Source: CAZUCE01 sp964619265
GTDB taxonomy: Bacteria > Planctomycetota > UBA1135 > GCA-002686595
NCBI GenBank assembly: GCA_964619265.1
Contig: CAZUCE010000014.1
Coordinates: 1-64,000 of the forward strand
Direction of reading: 5' to 3'
DNA length: 64,000 bases
Shown here: one piece after another, positions 26,057 through 33,004 of the stretch
Position numbering within the stretch: the first letter of the stretch is position 1
Layout: each line of letters opens with the position of its first letter
Translations under genes and position numbers: made by a program
Notes under the pieces: model-generated
Databases searched by the model: none
Told to the model about the DNA's origin: nothing
Seen by the model: the letters and a program-made list of their open reading frames with translations, nothing else

Positions 26057-27019
26057 GTGACTCTGACCCCCAGCCAGACCGACCACCAAGTCGAAGACTT
26101 GCCCGACGCTTTCGCGGCGATCGATCTTGGGACCCAGACCGCGCTGCTGTTGATCGCGGTTCCCCGGCCGAACGGCTCGCTGGAAGTGGTCGAAGACCAC
26201 GCCTTTTCCGCGCGCTTGGGTCAAGGGCTCGAGGCGGGCGGCAAACTCTTGCCGGAAGCAGCGGACCGGACGATCGAGATCCTCGCGACGTTCGCGAGAA
26301 GGCTCGAATTGCGCGGGGTGGAGCCGCCTCGGGTGCGCGCGGCTGGAACGGCCGTGCTGCGTCGCGCGAGTGACGGGCAGGCGTTTCTGGAGCGAGTTCA
26401 AAAGGAGCTTGGAATCGCGCTTGAGATCCTGTCCGGTGACGAGGAGGCCAGGGTCGGTCACGCAGCGGCGATCGAGGCTCTGCCTGAAGCGGAGCGCGAC
26501 GGGGCGGTGGTGGTGGATGTGGGTGGAGGGAGTTCGGAGGTGGTTCTCGGCGCGGGATCCCGGCGCCATTCGCTGCCGCTCGGGGCCCTGCTGGCCACCG
26601 ATCGCTTTTCGCAGGCCAACCTGATTTCCGAGATCGAGCGGGTCGCGGCCGAATTGCCCTCCGCAGCCGCCGAAGGCCGGAGCGGCGTGTTCCTAGGTGG
26701 CGCGGCTTCCAACCTGGCCTGCCTGGAACGGAAACTCGAGTCCTACGACCCGCGCCTGGCGGAGGGAGCTTGGGTCACCGGAGCGGCTGGGCTCGACTGG
26801 GCACGGCGCCTGCTGGACCTCGAAACCGACCGGCGGCGAGATCTTCCGATCGAGCCCGATCGCGCGGACATCCTCCCGGCCGGGCTGGCTCTGCTGGGAG
26901 CGATTTCGGCTCGAATCGGGCTGGAGGGGGCCGTGGTGACGGGTCGCGGGCTCCGCTATGGCTTGCTGAGGGAACTTGTGGCCGGGGCCGGCAAGGCTGG
27001 TTCCCGCGGGTTAGACTGA
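26057..27019 (+). CDS. Ppx/GppA-family phosphatase
   Basis: About 320 residues, GTG start chosen because the frame upstream is open but low in coding character. Actin/HSP70-fold motifs are AAIDLGTQTALLLIA (phosphate 1), VRAAGTAVLRRASDG, ILSGDEEARVGHAAA and VVVDVGGGSSEVV (phosphate 2). The family covers exopolyphosphatase and guanosine pentaphosphate phosphohydrolase. At ~320 residues it is the short form lacking the C-terminal HD-like domain of Escherichia Ppx/GppA. The usual DxGSNS at phosphate 1 is DLGTQT here. Polyphosphate or pppGpp is the likely substrate. Confidence 0.85.
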   Translation: MTLTPSQTDHQVEDLPDAFAAIDLGTQTALLLIAVPRPNGSLEVVEDHAFSARLGQGLEAGGKLLPEAADRTIEILATFARRLELRGVEPPRVRAAGTAVLRRASDGQAFLERVQKELGIALEILSGDEEARVGHAAAIEALPEAERDGAVVVDVGGGSSEVVLGAGSRRHSLPLGALLATDRFSQANLISEIERVAAELPSAAAEGRSGVFLGGAASNLACLERKLESYDPRLAEGAWVTGAAGLDWARRLLDLETDRRRDLPIEPDRADILPAGLALLGAISARIGLEGAVVTGRGLRYGLLRELVAGAGKAGSRGLD

Positions 27020-27272
27020 GAAACCCCAGGAAAAGCGGGCCTCCTAGGGTTCGCTGGCGGACTTTTTCTCGCTGTCGCGGACCGTTCCGGGTTCGGCGTG
27101 CGTCCCAGGGGGAGCCATCAAAGTAGGTCCGGGCGCGCGGCGCGGATTTGCAAGGTTGGCGCGAGGCGGACGCTCGTCGTCACGGACTCGCCTCGAAGGC
27201 TTACTCCGCTTCGCCCACAAGCTGCGCCCGCGCCACCAGGCGGATGCCGGCCCCTCCAACTGCCCGACGAAC

Positions 27273-28706
27273 ATGTCACGACCCACTTTGTTTCCGATCG
27301 TCGCGGGCCTCCTCGGCCTAGCTCTCAGCTCGGCTCCGGCCGCTGCCCAGAGTCCGGCAGCCTTTGTGCCCGAGCCCAGCCGGCAGGTCACCGGCCCGCT
27401 CCAGCTTCCGTCGAACCTTCCGGCCAACCTGACCCTGCCCGATGGCGTGGTCATCATCCCGCTGCCTTCGGTCTCCGGCGATCCGCGCTTCGAGGTTTGG
27501 CTGCCGCCGGGGATCTCCGGCTCTCCGACCAACATCGAACGCTTTCAGATCCAGGTTCCCCTGGCCGCGATCCTGCCGCCCTTCGAGCCGCGGCCGGCGC
27601 TGATTGGCTACCACTTCTTTGGGGTCAGCGAGCAGGCGGTGTTCAACCAGGACATTCCGCTGCGGTGCGCGAGTCGTGGCTGGTTCCTGATCGCGCCGTT
27701 CGGCGTCAGTCAGATCAACTTCGCCAACAAGCAGAGCCAAGACTCGCTTGACTCCATTCTGAATTGGATCGAACAGTTCATTCAGTTGGATTCCGAGCGG
27801 CTCTACGGACTTGGCTTTTCGATGGGCGGCTTGAATTCGCTGAGCGTCGCTCTGCGCCGGCAGGACGAGGGAGCTCGGCGATTCGCCGCGGTCGGCTCGC
27901 TGCTGGGGACCGTGGATCCGGTGTTTGCCTTCAACCAGGGCACGCCGACGCTGCAGACTCTCATGCAGAGCCCGGATGTCTTCGGCGGAACGCCGGACTC
28001 AGCCCCGTTCGCCTACGAGCGCATTGCGACCGCGCGCCTGTCGCCGGGCCTGGCCATCGATGACCAGCGCGCCGGCGTCAACAATCTGTTCGACACCGGG
28101 ATCTACCTCGGAATCAACGTGGCCGACCCGACCACGGCTCTGTTGACTCAAAACCAAGCGCTTGCAGGCTATTTGCAATCGAAGGGTTTCAACGTGTTTG
28201 TCGACAGCTTCGCAGGAGTGCCGGTCCATGCCTGGGGCAGCTTTGACCACACCAACGTGTTCGCGTTCTTCGACGGGCAAACCAAGCCCAGTCCGGTGAA
28301 CGAAAGCGCCCTGCCGGTCGATCTTTACGCCGATCGGACGACCCCGGTGCGCTTCACCCAGGTGCGCAACCTCGACCCCAATACCGTGGCACGCTATTCC
28401 GTCTCACGGCCTGCGGGCGGCGGGAATTCCCTGTCCGTGGAAGAGCTACGCGGTGTGCGCGAGTTGTTCGTCGACGGACCTCAGCTTGGACTGCAGACCG
28501 GCAGCCCGGTGACCCTCACGACCTTCGGCGAATTCCCGGGCGCTCCCGGCGCTCGGATCGTGCTGCCCGGCTACGCCTCGCTGCCTTCTTCGGTCACGGT
28601 GGGCGGGGCAGCTCCCGCGTTCCTCAGCCACAATCCGCAAAACGGCGAGCTGACGATCCAGCCGCGCTTCGATTCAGCCTTCGCGGTGACGTCGATCGTT
28701 CCCTGA
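27273..28706 (+). CDS. Secreted alpha/beta hydrolase
   Basis: 477 residues with an N-terminal signal peptide (cleavage after about APAAAQ). The nucleophile elbow is GLGFSMGGLN; VHAWGSFDHTN is a probable catalytic His region. The fold resembles large secreted esterases or dienelactone-hydrolase-like proteins, but no substrate can be named. The last ~120 residues look like a separate beta-rich domain ending in an ELTIQPRFDSAFAVTS block. ATG 27273 gives the signal peptide directly; upstream sequence in the same frame looks non-coding. Last gene before the accessory region. Confidence 0.75.
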   Translation: MSRPTLFPIVAGLLGLALSSAPAAAQSPAAFVPEPSRQVTGPLQLPSNLPANLTLPDGVVIIPLPSVSGDPRFEVWLPPGISGSPTNIERFQIQVPLAAILPPFEPRPALIGYHFFGVSEQAVFNQDIPLRCASRGWFLIAPFGVSQINFANKQSQDSLDSILNWIEQFIQLDSERLYGLGFSMGGLNSLSVALRRQDEGARRFAAVGSLLGTVDPVFAFNQGTPTLQTLMQSPDVFGGTPDSAPFAYERIATARLSPGLAIDDQRAGVNNLFDTGIYLGINVADPTTALLTQNQALAGYLQSKGFNVFVDSFAGVPVHAWGSFDHTNVFAFFDGQTKPSPVNESALPVDLYADRTTPVRFTQVRNLDPNTVARYSVSRPAGGGNSLSVEELRGVRELFVDGPQLGLQTGSPVTLTTFGEFPGAPGARIVLPGYASLPSSVTVGGAAPAFLSHNPQNGELTIQPRFDSAFAVTSIVP

Positions 28707-28773
28707 GGGCAACCTCTGGGCGGTCCGCTCCGCAGGCGCTAGCCAGCTTGGGCCGCGGCGGGGGGCCAGTAGC

Positions 28774-29027
28774 CCTTCGCAAGACAGGGCNNNNNNNNNN
28801 NNNNNNNNNNNNNNNNNNNNNNNNNNNNNNNNNNNNNNNNNNNNNNNNNNNNNNNNNNNNNNNNNNNNNNNNNNNNNNNNNNNNNNNNNNCCTCCGCGAG
28901 CCAGGGCCCTCCGCGAGCCAGGGCCCTCCGCGAGCCAGGGCCCTCCGCGAGCCAGGGCCCTCTGGAAGACAGAGCCCTCTGCAAGACAAAGCCCTCAGGA
29001 AGACAGGGCCTTCAGGGGGAACAGGGC
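28774..29027. repeat. 17-bp tandem repeat (minisatellite)
   Basis: The unit is CCTCCGCGAGCCAGGGC. One diverged copy ends exactly at the left side of the gap (28774-28790). To the right are four identical copies (28891-28958), then three diverged copies of 17 bp (28959-29009) and one of 18 bp (29010-29027). Each junction of identical units creates the palindrome AGGGCCCT. The array therefore spans the gap, which probably exists because the repeat could not be assembled; true copy number is unknown. Confidence 0.9.
28791..28890. other. Assembly gap (100 undetermined bases)
   Basis: Exactly 100 N characters, the conventional placeholder for a gap of unknown size, inside the 17-bp repeat array. 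Confidence 0.98.
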
Positions 29028-29691
29028 CTCTAGATCGCCACCTGCTATCCCCACCCGGTAGGAGGGTCGGGCCTGCCCGCTCTTGCGATTCGGGTCCAAG
29101 GCTCAAGCCCTTGGCTGGTCCGCGGCTCGCTGGGTGTCCACGCATTAAGAGATAGCTCGGGCGCCTGCTGTTTGGCTTCTGCTTGGCTCCCATGTCCACG
29201 GGGCAGGCCAGGCCTTGGCGTCCAGTTGCTGGGCCTAGCGTCCACGACGCTGCGAGGAGACGGTAGACCGTGCCGCCCTGGAGTCGAAGTTGCCGGCGAA
29301 CGGGTCGATGGTGGCGCCCACTGTCTCCAAGTTTGGAGCCCGCAGTTCAGGGTTGGGTTGCCCTCCGAGTCTTGAGGATCTAAGGCGCCGGATTTTCGAT
29401 GGGGGGCTCAACGCGTTGTCCTACGCACCGCGACACCAAACCTAGGGCGCCTGGCTTCAGGCCGTGGCGAGCCTGTTGGGGACCGTGGTCCTGGAGCGCT
29501 CGCCTGAGTTGCAGAGCAGGCTCACTTTGTTGGCTCATTGCGGACCTCAAAGCTCCGGTGAACAACCCGCTCGACACGCCGGTTTGCTTGGAGGTCCCTA
29601 CCGCAGGCCCGGCGACCCTGCGCTGACCCTGGTTCCTGAGCCCAAAGGCCCCCCTCAAGACGCTCACCCGATGCGGACTTTCGCTCGGGGC

Positions 29692-29728
29692 AAAAAGGGG
29701 GCCGGTGATCCTTGCCCATCACCGGCCC
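29692..29728 (-). terminator. Rho-independent terminator
   Basis: Perfect 11-bp stem (29699-29709 with 29718-29728), 8-nt loop, followed on the minus strand by two C and then TTTTT. Orientation is leftward, and no protein gene lies just upstream on that strand, which is why a small RNA is proposed. Confidence 0.8.
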
Positions 29729-29820
29729 GAGGGAGAGAGACCACTACAAGGCTGACGGCTCGAGGCGGCTCGCAACACCTCGGGCCACCCTGAAGTGACC
29801 AGAGCAACCGAAGCTGCTCT
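29692..29820 (-). ncRNA. Candidate small structured RNA
   Basis: Leftward transcript of about 129 nt predicted from a promoter at 29827-29854 and an intrinsic terminator at 29692-29728. The 5' part can form a hairpin CAGAGCAGCTTCGGTTGCTCTG closed by a cUUCGg tetraloop, with an extra TGAC/GTCA pairing outside it. A second stem pairs GAGGTG with CGCCTC, with GGC/GCC closing below. The third stem is the terminator. No match to the SRP RNA GGAAG core, RNase P, tmRNA or 6S signatures was found, so it is unassigned. It lies between the repeat array and tRNA-Met. Confidence 0.5.
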
Positions 29821-29826
29821 GAAGTC

Positions 29827-29854
29827 AATCTAGCTCGGGCAGCCCCAGCCGCAA
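29827..29854 (-). promoter_or_regulatory. Sigma-70-like promoter of the candidate small RNA
   Basis: On the minus strand TTGCGG (29854-29849), a 16-bp spacer and TAGATT (29832-29827). The start of transcription would fall near 29820, directly before the first hairpin of the candidate RNA. Confidence 0.4.
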
Positions 29855-30428
29855 GCCGGTCGGGTCGGAAAATTTCTCGATCTGTTTGAACGATTCCGGC
29901 CGCGCCAACGCCATCCATGGGTTGAGCCGAAGCGCCATCCGCCCTGGAGGGCCCTAGGGGGCGCCTGCTGGTGTCTGAAGCGTGTCCGAGGGCGCCCAAA
30001 GGGGTGGCTGACCGCGGCGGCGAGCCCCGCCGCGGACGACCAACAAAAATGAAACTCTCCAAGGGAAAACCCCCTGTGGGCCCGTGGGGACCCGATTCGC
30101 TGCCGAGAGGCTCGCGGAGTGAGCCGCGAACTGGAGCCTGGAGCGATCGTCGCCGGAGGTCTCGCCCCGGCCATATGAATGAACGTCGCGAGCCCCAGAA
30201 TCGTCGCCAGTTCTTCCAACTTTCTTGCGACTTCCCTGAGCGGCCCCCAACCACCCGGATTCCCGCCCGGGAATGGGTCCGCCCGCCAGGCCCTGTCGCC
30301 AGCAACGCGCCGGGGTGCCCGGGTCCATCCACGACCCGCGCCTGGGCTTGGGGGGTCTGGCGAGCACAGACGCAGTTGCCCCCGTTCCACCAGGCGAATT
30401 CCATGGGCCACCGATGCGCCCGGGACCA
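29855..30428. other. Non-coding stretch between small-RNA promoter and tRNA promoter
   Basis: Several open frames cross this region on both strands but none has a start signal, domain or composition of a real protein. No known structural RNA recognised. Confidence 0.45.
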
Positions 30429-30457
30429 TTGATGCCGGCGCAACCGAGCGCTATCCT
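30429..30457 (+). promoter_or_regulatory. Promoter of tRNA-Met
   Basis: TTGATG (30429-30434), a 17-bp spacer and TATCCT (30452-30457): a near-consensus housekeeping promoter. Transcription should start near 30464, about 37 nt before the mature tRNA. Confidence 0.65.
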
Positions 30458-30500
30458 CCCACCCCTGCCGGCGACCGGAATCGGTCGCTCGCAACCCGTC

Positions 30501-30574
30501 GGCGGTGTAGCTCAGTTGGTTAGAGCAGCGGAATCATAATCCGCGAGTCGGAGGTTCGAGTCCTCTCACCGCTA
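30501..30574 (+). tRNA. tRNA-Met (CAT)
   Basis: 74-nt cloverleaf. Acceptor GGCGGTG pairs with CACCGCT (G-U at the end), D arm GCTC/GAGC, anticodon stem GCGGA/TCCGC with loop ATCATAA giving anticodon CAT, T stem GGAGG/CCTCT with loop TTCGAGT, discriminator A. CCA is not encoded (CCC follows). The 5' sequence resembles elongator tRNA-Met; a lysidine-modified tRNA-Ile2 also has CAT and cannot be excluded. The initiator is unlikely, since the acceptor end is paired. Confidence 0.93.
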
Positions 30575-30583
30575 CCCTTCCAT

Positions 30584-30598
30584 GCCCCTCTGCGGGGC
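30584..30598. repeat. CCCCTCTGCGGGG hairpin, copy 3
   Basis: GCCCC-TCTGC-GGGGC hairpin ten bases after the tRNA. The core recurs at 9781 and 15771 and in a shortened form at 59412. No T tract follows, so it is not a typical intrinsic terminator. Confidence 0.6.
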
Positions 30599-30710
30599 CC
30601 GAGAGGCGTTGGCGCCTTGCTCAGGACTTGGCCCCGCCTCCAGGACCCTTCTGGGCGCATGCCGAGTGAGTTCGGCACCACGAGGTGAGACGGTTCGGAT
30701 GAACTTTTGA

Positions 30711-30851
30711 GTCCACCCGAATCACAAGACCCAGTACCGCGTCGACAATTGGGCGGAGTACGAGCGCGGGCTCGCTCGGTGGGGTGACCTCACGGTGTCG
30801 CTGTCCCCAGCCGCGATCGCGGCGTGGTTGCGGGTCCCGAACTCTCCATAG
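30711..30851 (+). pseudogene. IS5-family transposase remnant (N-terminal fragment)
   Basis: A 46-codon frame without its own start translates to QYRVDNWAEYERGLARWGD followed by LTVSLSPAAIAAW. This is the N-terminal signature of IS5-group transposases (YRVxNWxEY, then LTxWxSxxAIAAW). Homology stops after the Trp and the frame ends at TAG 30849. No catalytic DDE part is present and no ends were found, so this is a truncated relic close to the tRNA gene. Confidence 0.7.
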
Positions 30852-30907
30852 CCGTGTCGTGAGTGTGGTTGACGCGGGCTGACCCTAGCCGGCAGGGTGT
30901 GCCGGCT
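30835..30907 (+). repeat. Direct repeat copy A (73 bp)
   Basis: Aligns without gaps to 34864-34936 in the same orientation, 53 of 73 positions identical by my count (begins TCCCGAA, core CGTGAGTG, ends GCCGGCT). The two copies bracket the segment with the two secreted proteins and transposon relics. Confidence 0.65.
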
Positions 30908-31436
30908 TGGGTCGGTCCGAACGGTCATCCAGTCCTTGCCAAGGTTGCTCCCTCGAGCTGGATCGTCATCAGAGCTTGGAGTTCGATTCGGCTGGCTCGG
31001 TGGATGCCAAGCTCGGGCGCGGCAACGACTGGCGCGGCTTAGGTTGAGGGGAGATCTAGGGGGGGGACTCTAGGCCAATCCCCTTGACGCCCCGTTCTGT
31101 GGTTTTCGGGATCCACGGGGGGGGCGGACCTGCCGGATACGGACCCAGCCGACCCAGGCTCTCAGGGCGTGCGAGCACCTTACTCAGGCTCAGCCCACGG
31201 CGAACCGGGCCTGTGACCAGGTGGTAGAGCTTTGCCAAGGCAAATTGATAGCTAGCAAGAACACCCCCCAAATCAGCAAAAAGCGGGTGAATGCGCTGCG
31301 GGCAACGCAGCAGGCTATGACATTCGGGCGATTTGCCTCAGAAGGCTCTGATTGTTCCTCCTTTCGCTGGTCCGGATCCGCCGAGTATCATCGAGGCATG
31401 CGATGCCTGTAGTGACCCTGGTTGCTTCGGCGAGCC
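30908..31436. other. Non-coding stretch left of the secreted-protein gene
   Basis: No supported gene. A 71-codon minus-strand frame at 31056-31271 has no start signal or recognised domain. Base composition becomes visibly less GC-rich towards the right. Confidence 0.45.
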
Positions 31437-31451
31437 AGAGGAGGAGAAGTG

Positions 31452-32495
31452 ATGAAAAAACCGGTCCTTGCAGCGGGTCCCGCCCATCGTGAGCATGGTC
31501 TGATTCGGCTAGCCGCGGCCTGTGGGATGTTCTTAGTCGGAGGCTCTCTTGCAGCATCCGTATTCGGCTCCCAAGAGAGGCAAACCGGTCGCGCGGAGGG
31601 TTCCGAGGAGCCATTCATCGCGAGCGCGGACTTCGCACGGTTATCCGTTGAGGAAGAGCCACAGCAAGATGGAGCTGCGCACGGACTGCTCGGCGGCTTT
31701 GAGGAGTCTTCCGTGCTGCATATCGGGAAGAACCTGGTTCGGAAGGCCACCTGGGCGAACCTAAGTACAGAGTGGGAGTTGATCTCAAGGGAACGCTCCG
31801 ACGGGCCCTATGGGGATGAATGGAGTACGAATAGGCAGACCTATTCCTGCACATTCAAGATCGTTGACATCAGTTCGAGGTCAGCTACGGATTTCTTGGT
31901 TTGCGGTGAAGCCCAAAATGGAGATGACGTTCTTGAGCGGTGGGAACTGGTGGATCCGCAAGGCTCCTACTCGGCCACAAGAACCGTTGCGCTCACCGGT
32001 GTAGGCACTCCAGCCAGCCCGACCCTAACGACGCCCTTCATTCCTGGTGGAGTCCATCTTCCTCCTAGCGATCGGACGGCCATCCCGCTCGCACAAAAGA
32101 CCGAGTTGTTCCGGGGGGACTTAGGCGGAGTGCTTTGTGGGCTGCTCGAGATGGATGGTCGGTACCTGATGGTCGCCCGATCCAGCTATCCTGAGCTGAT
32201 TCAGCTCTTGCCGCCGGTCGAGGATCAACCGTATTGGACGCCTGGAGTGTCATGGGCTAGCCAGGAGGTTCTTGCGGCCAACTCGCCCTACGGCCTTTCG
32301 CAAGGTCGACTGAACGGCGCGAGTTGCGCGATTCTGACGGCAGAGTACACAGCAGATGTGAACCACAGAACCTATCTGTGGGACGCTGACAATGACGGCG
32401 TGTTCGAATCCGTGGAGAACTACGACACCTGGATAGGTGATCCGTACGAGGGTGGTGTGCTGGATGAGTTGAATTTCATGCCGGATGGGCCGTGA
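31452..32495 (+). CDS. Secreted protein of unknown function
   Basis: 347 residues. A very strong Shine-Dalgarno sequence (AGGAGG at 31439-31444, 7 nt before the ATG) makes the start certain and is unlike the weak sites elsewhere in the window. The N-terminus is a signal or anchor (LIRLAAACGMFLVGGSLAASVFG). The mature part has no recognised catalytic motif; WDADNDGVFESVENYD near the C-terminus is a calcium-loop-like acidic repeat. Base composition is less GC-rich than the core genes, and the gene lies between transposase remnants, so recent acquisition is plausible. Function unknown. Confidence 0.75.
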   Translation: MKKPVLAAGPAHREHGLIRLAAACGMFLVGGSLAASVFGSQERQTGRAEGSEEPFIASADFARLSVEEEPQQDGAAHGLLGGFEESSVLHIGKNLVRKATWANLSTEWELISRERSDGPYGDEWSTNRQTYSCTFKIVDISSRSATDFLVCGEAQNGDDVLERWELVDPQGSYSATRTVALTGVGTPASPTLTTPFIPGGVHLPPSDRTAIPLAQKTELFRGDLGGVLCGLLEMDGRYLMVARSSYPELIQLLPPVEDQPYWTPGVSWASQEVLAANSPYGLSQGRLNGASCAILTAEYTADVNHRTYLWDADNDGVFESVENYDTWIGDPYEGGVLDELNFMPDGP

Positions 32496-32518
32496 GGGAT
32501 CTGCCCCAAGAGGCTGAA

Positions 32519-32692
32519 CTACGGCGTAGCTGGCCTGGGGCTCGCCAAAAAGCACTCAGGGGCGCTTACGCGGTCTTCCCGTAGTGGCGATGGTGCTAGC
32601 CCTTGCGCGACCGAAGCCACTCCGTGTCCACGGTCCAAGACCTGCCGGACAGCCTCATCCTTGAGCTCTGGTGTGTAGCGATGGCTGCTCAT
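32519..32692 (-). pseudogene. IS3-family OrfA transposase fragment
   Basis: From ATG 32692 the minus strand reads MSSHRYTPELKDEAVRQVLD followed by RGHGVASVAQ, the usual start of IS3-group OrfA helix-turn-helix proteins. After about residue 30 homology is lost and the frame ends at TAG 32519. GGAGGA lies 6-11 bp upstream of the ATG, and the putative IS end TGGAGTTCCCCCA reads leftward from 32753, in the expected place. The rest of the element, including OrfB, is missing. Confidence 0.75.
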
Positions 32693-32753
32693 GATCCGTT
32701 CCTCCGAGTCTCTAGCGTAGAAAAAATCTGTCTACCGAAGTGGGGGAACTCCA
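32693..32753 (-). mobile_element. Residual left end of an IS3-like element
   Basis: On the minus strand TGGAGTTCCCCCACTTCGG starts at 32753 and leads to the OrfA ribosome binding site, the normal arrangement of an IS3-group terminus. The opposite end was not found. Confidence 0.5.
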
Positions 32754-33004
32754 CCTCGCGATCTGGGGTATCTACTAAACCGGGGGAAGGTCAGGGCGGC
32801 CTCTGCCGTCCTTCAAGTCGGGGACGAGCTAGCAACGAAAAGCACCCTGACTGGAACCCCAGGACTCACATAGACTTTGGTGCCGGTCTTGGGGGGGTAA
32901 GCCAGTGAGCGATGAGGTTCTCGCCGCTACCTGGGAACGGTTCGTTTTATGAAGTTCAGGTAGGGGAGAGAGCCGCGGCCAGGGGACGGCTCAGGTCCCT
33001 TGAA

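Larger units (their letters stand above)
28707..29691. other. Non-coding stretch with tandem repeat and assembly gap
   Basis: No gene supported. It contains a 17-bp tandem repeat array interrupted by 100 undetermined bases, then about 660 bp without recognisable coding or structural RNA signals. Open frames through the repeat are artefacts of the 17-bp period (17 residues per three units). Confidence 0.6.
32496..33004. other. Intergenic stretch with IS3-like relics
   Basis: Holds the OrfA fragment and IS end described separately. A second possible IS end, CTACTAAACCGGGGGAAGG, lies near 32771. Nothing else is recognisable before the stop of the beta-helix gene. Confidence 0.5.

Noticed and set aside
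28624..29199. Long open frames through the 17-bp repeat and the gap
   Set aside because: They exist because three 17-bp units equal 17 codons; they lack starts, include undetermined residues and have no domain.
29040..30500. Known structural RNA (SRP RNA, RNase P, tmRNA, 6S)
   Set aside because: None of their diagnostic sequences was found on either strand; only the unassigned terminator-linked transcript remains.
31056..31271. 71-codon minus-strand frame left of the secreted protein
   Set aside because: No ribosome binding site, domain or recognisable relative; composition does not separate it from chance.
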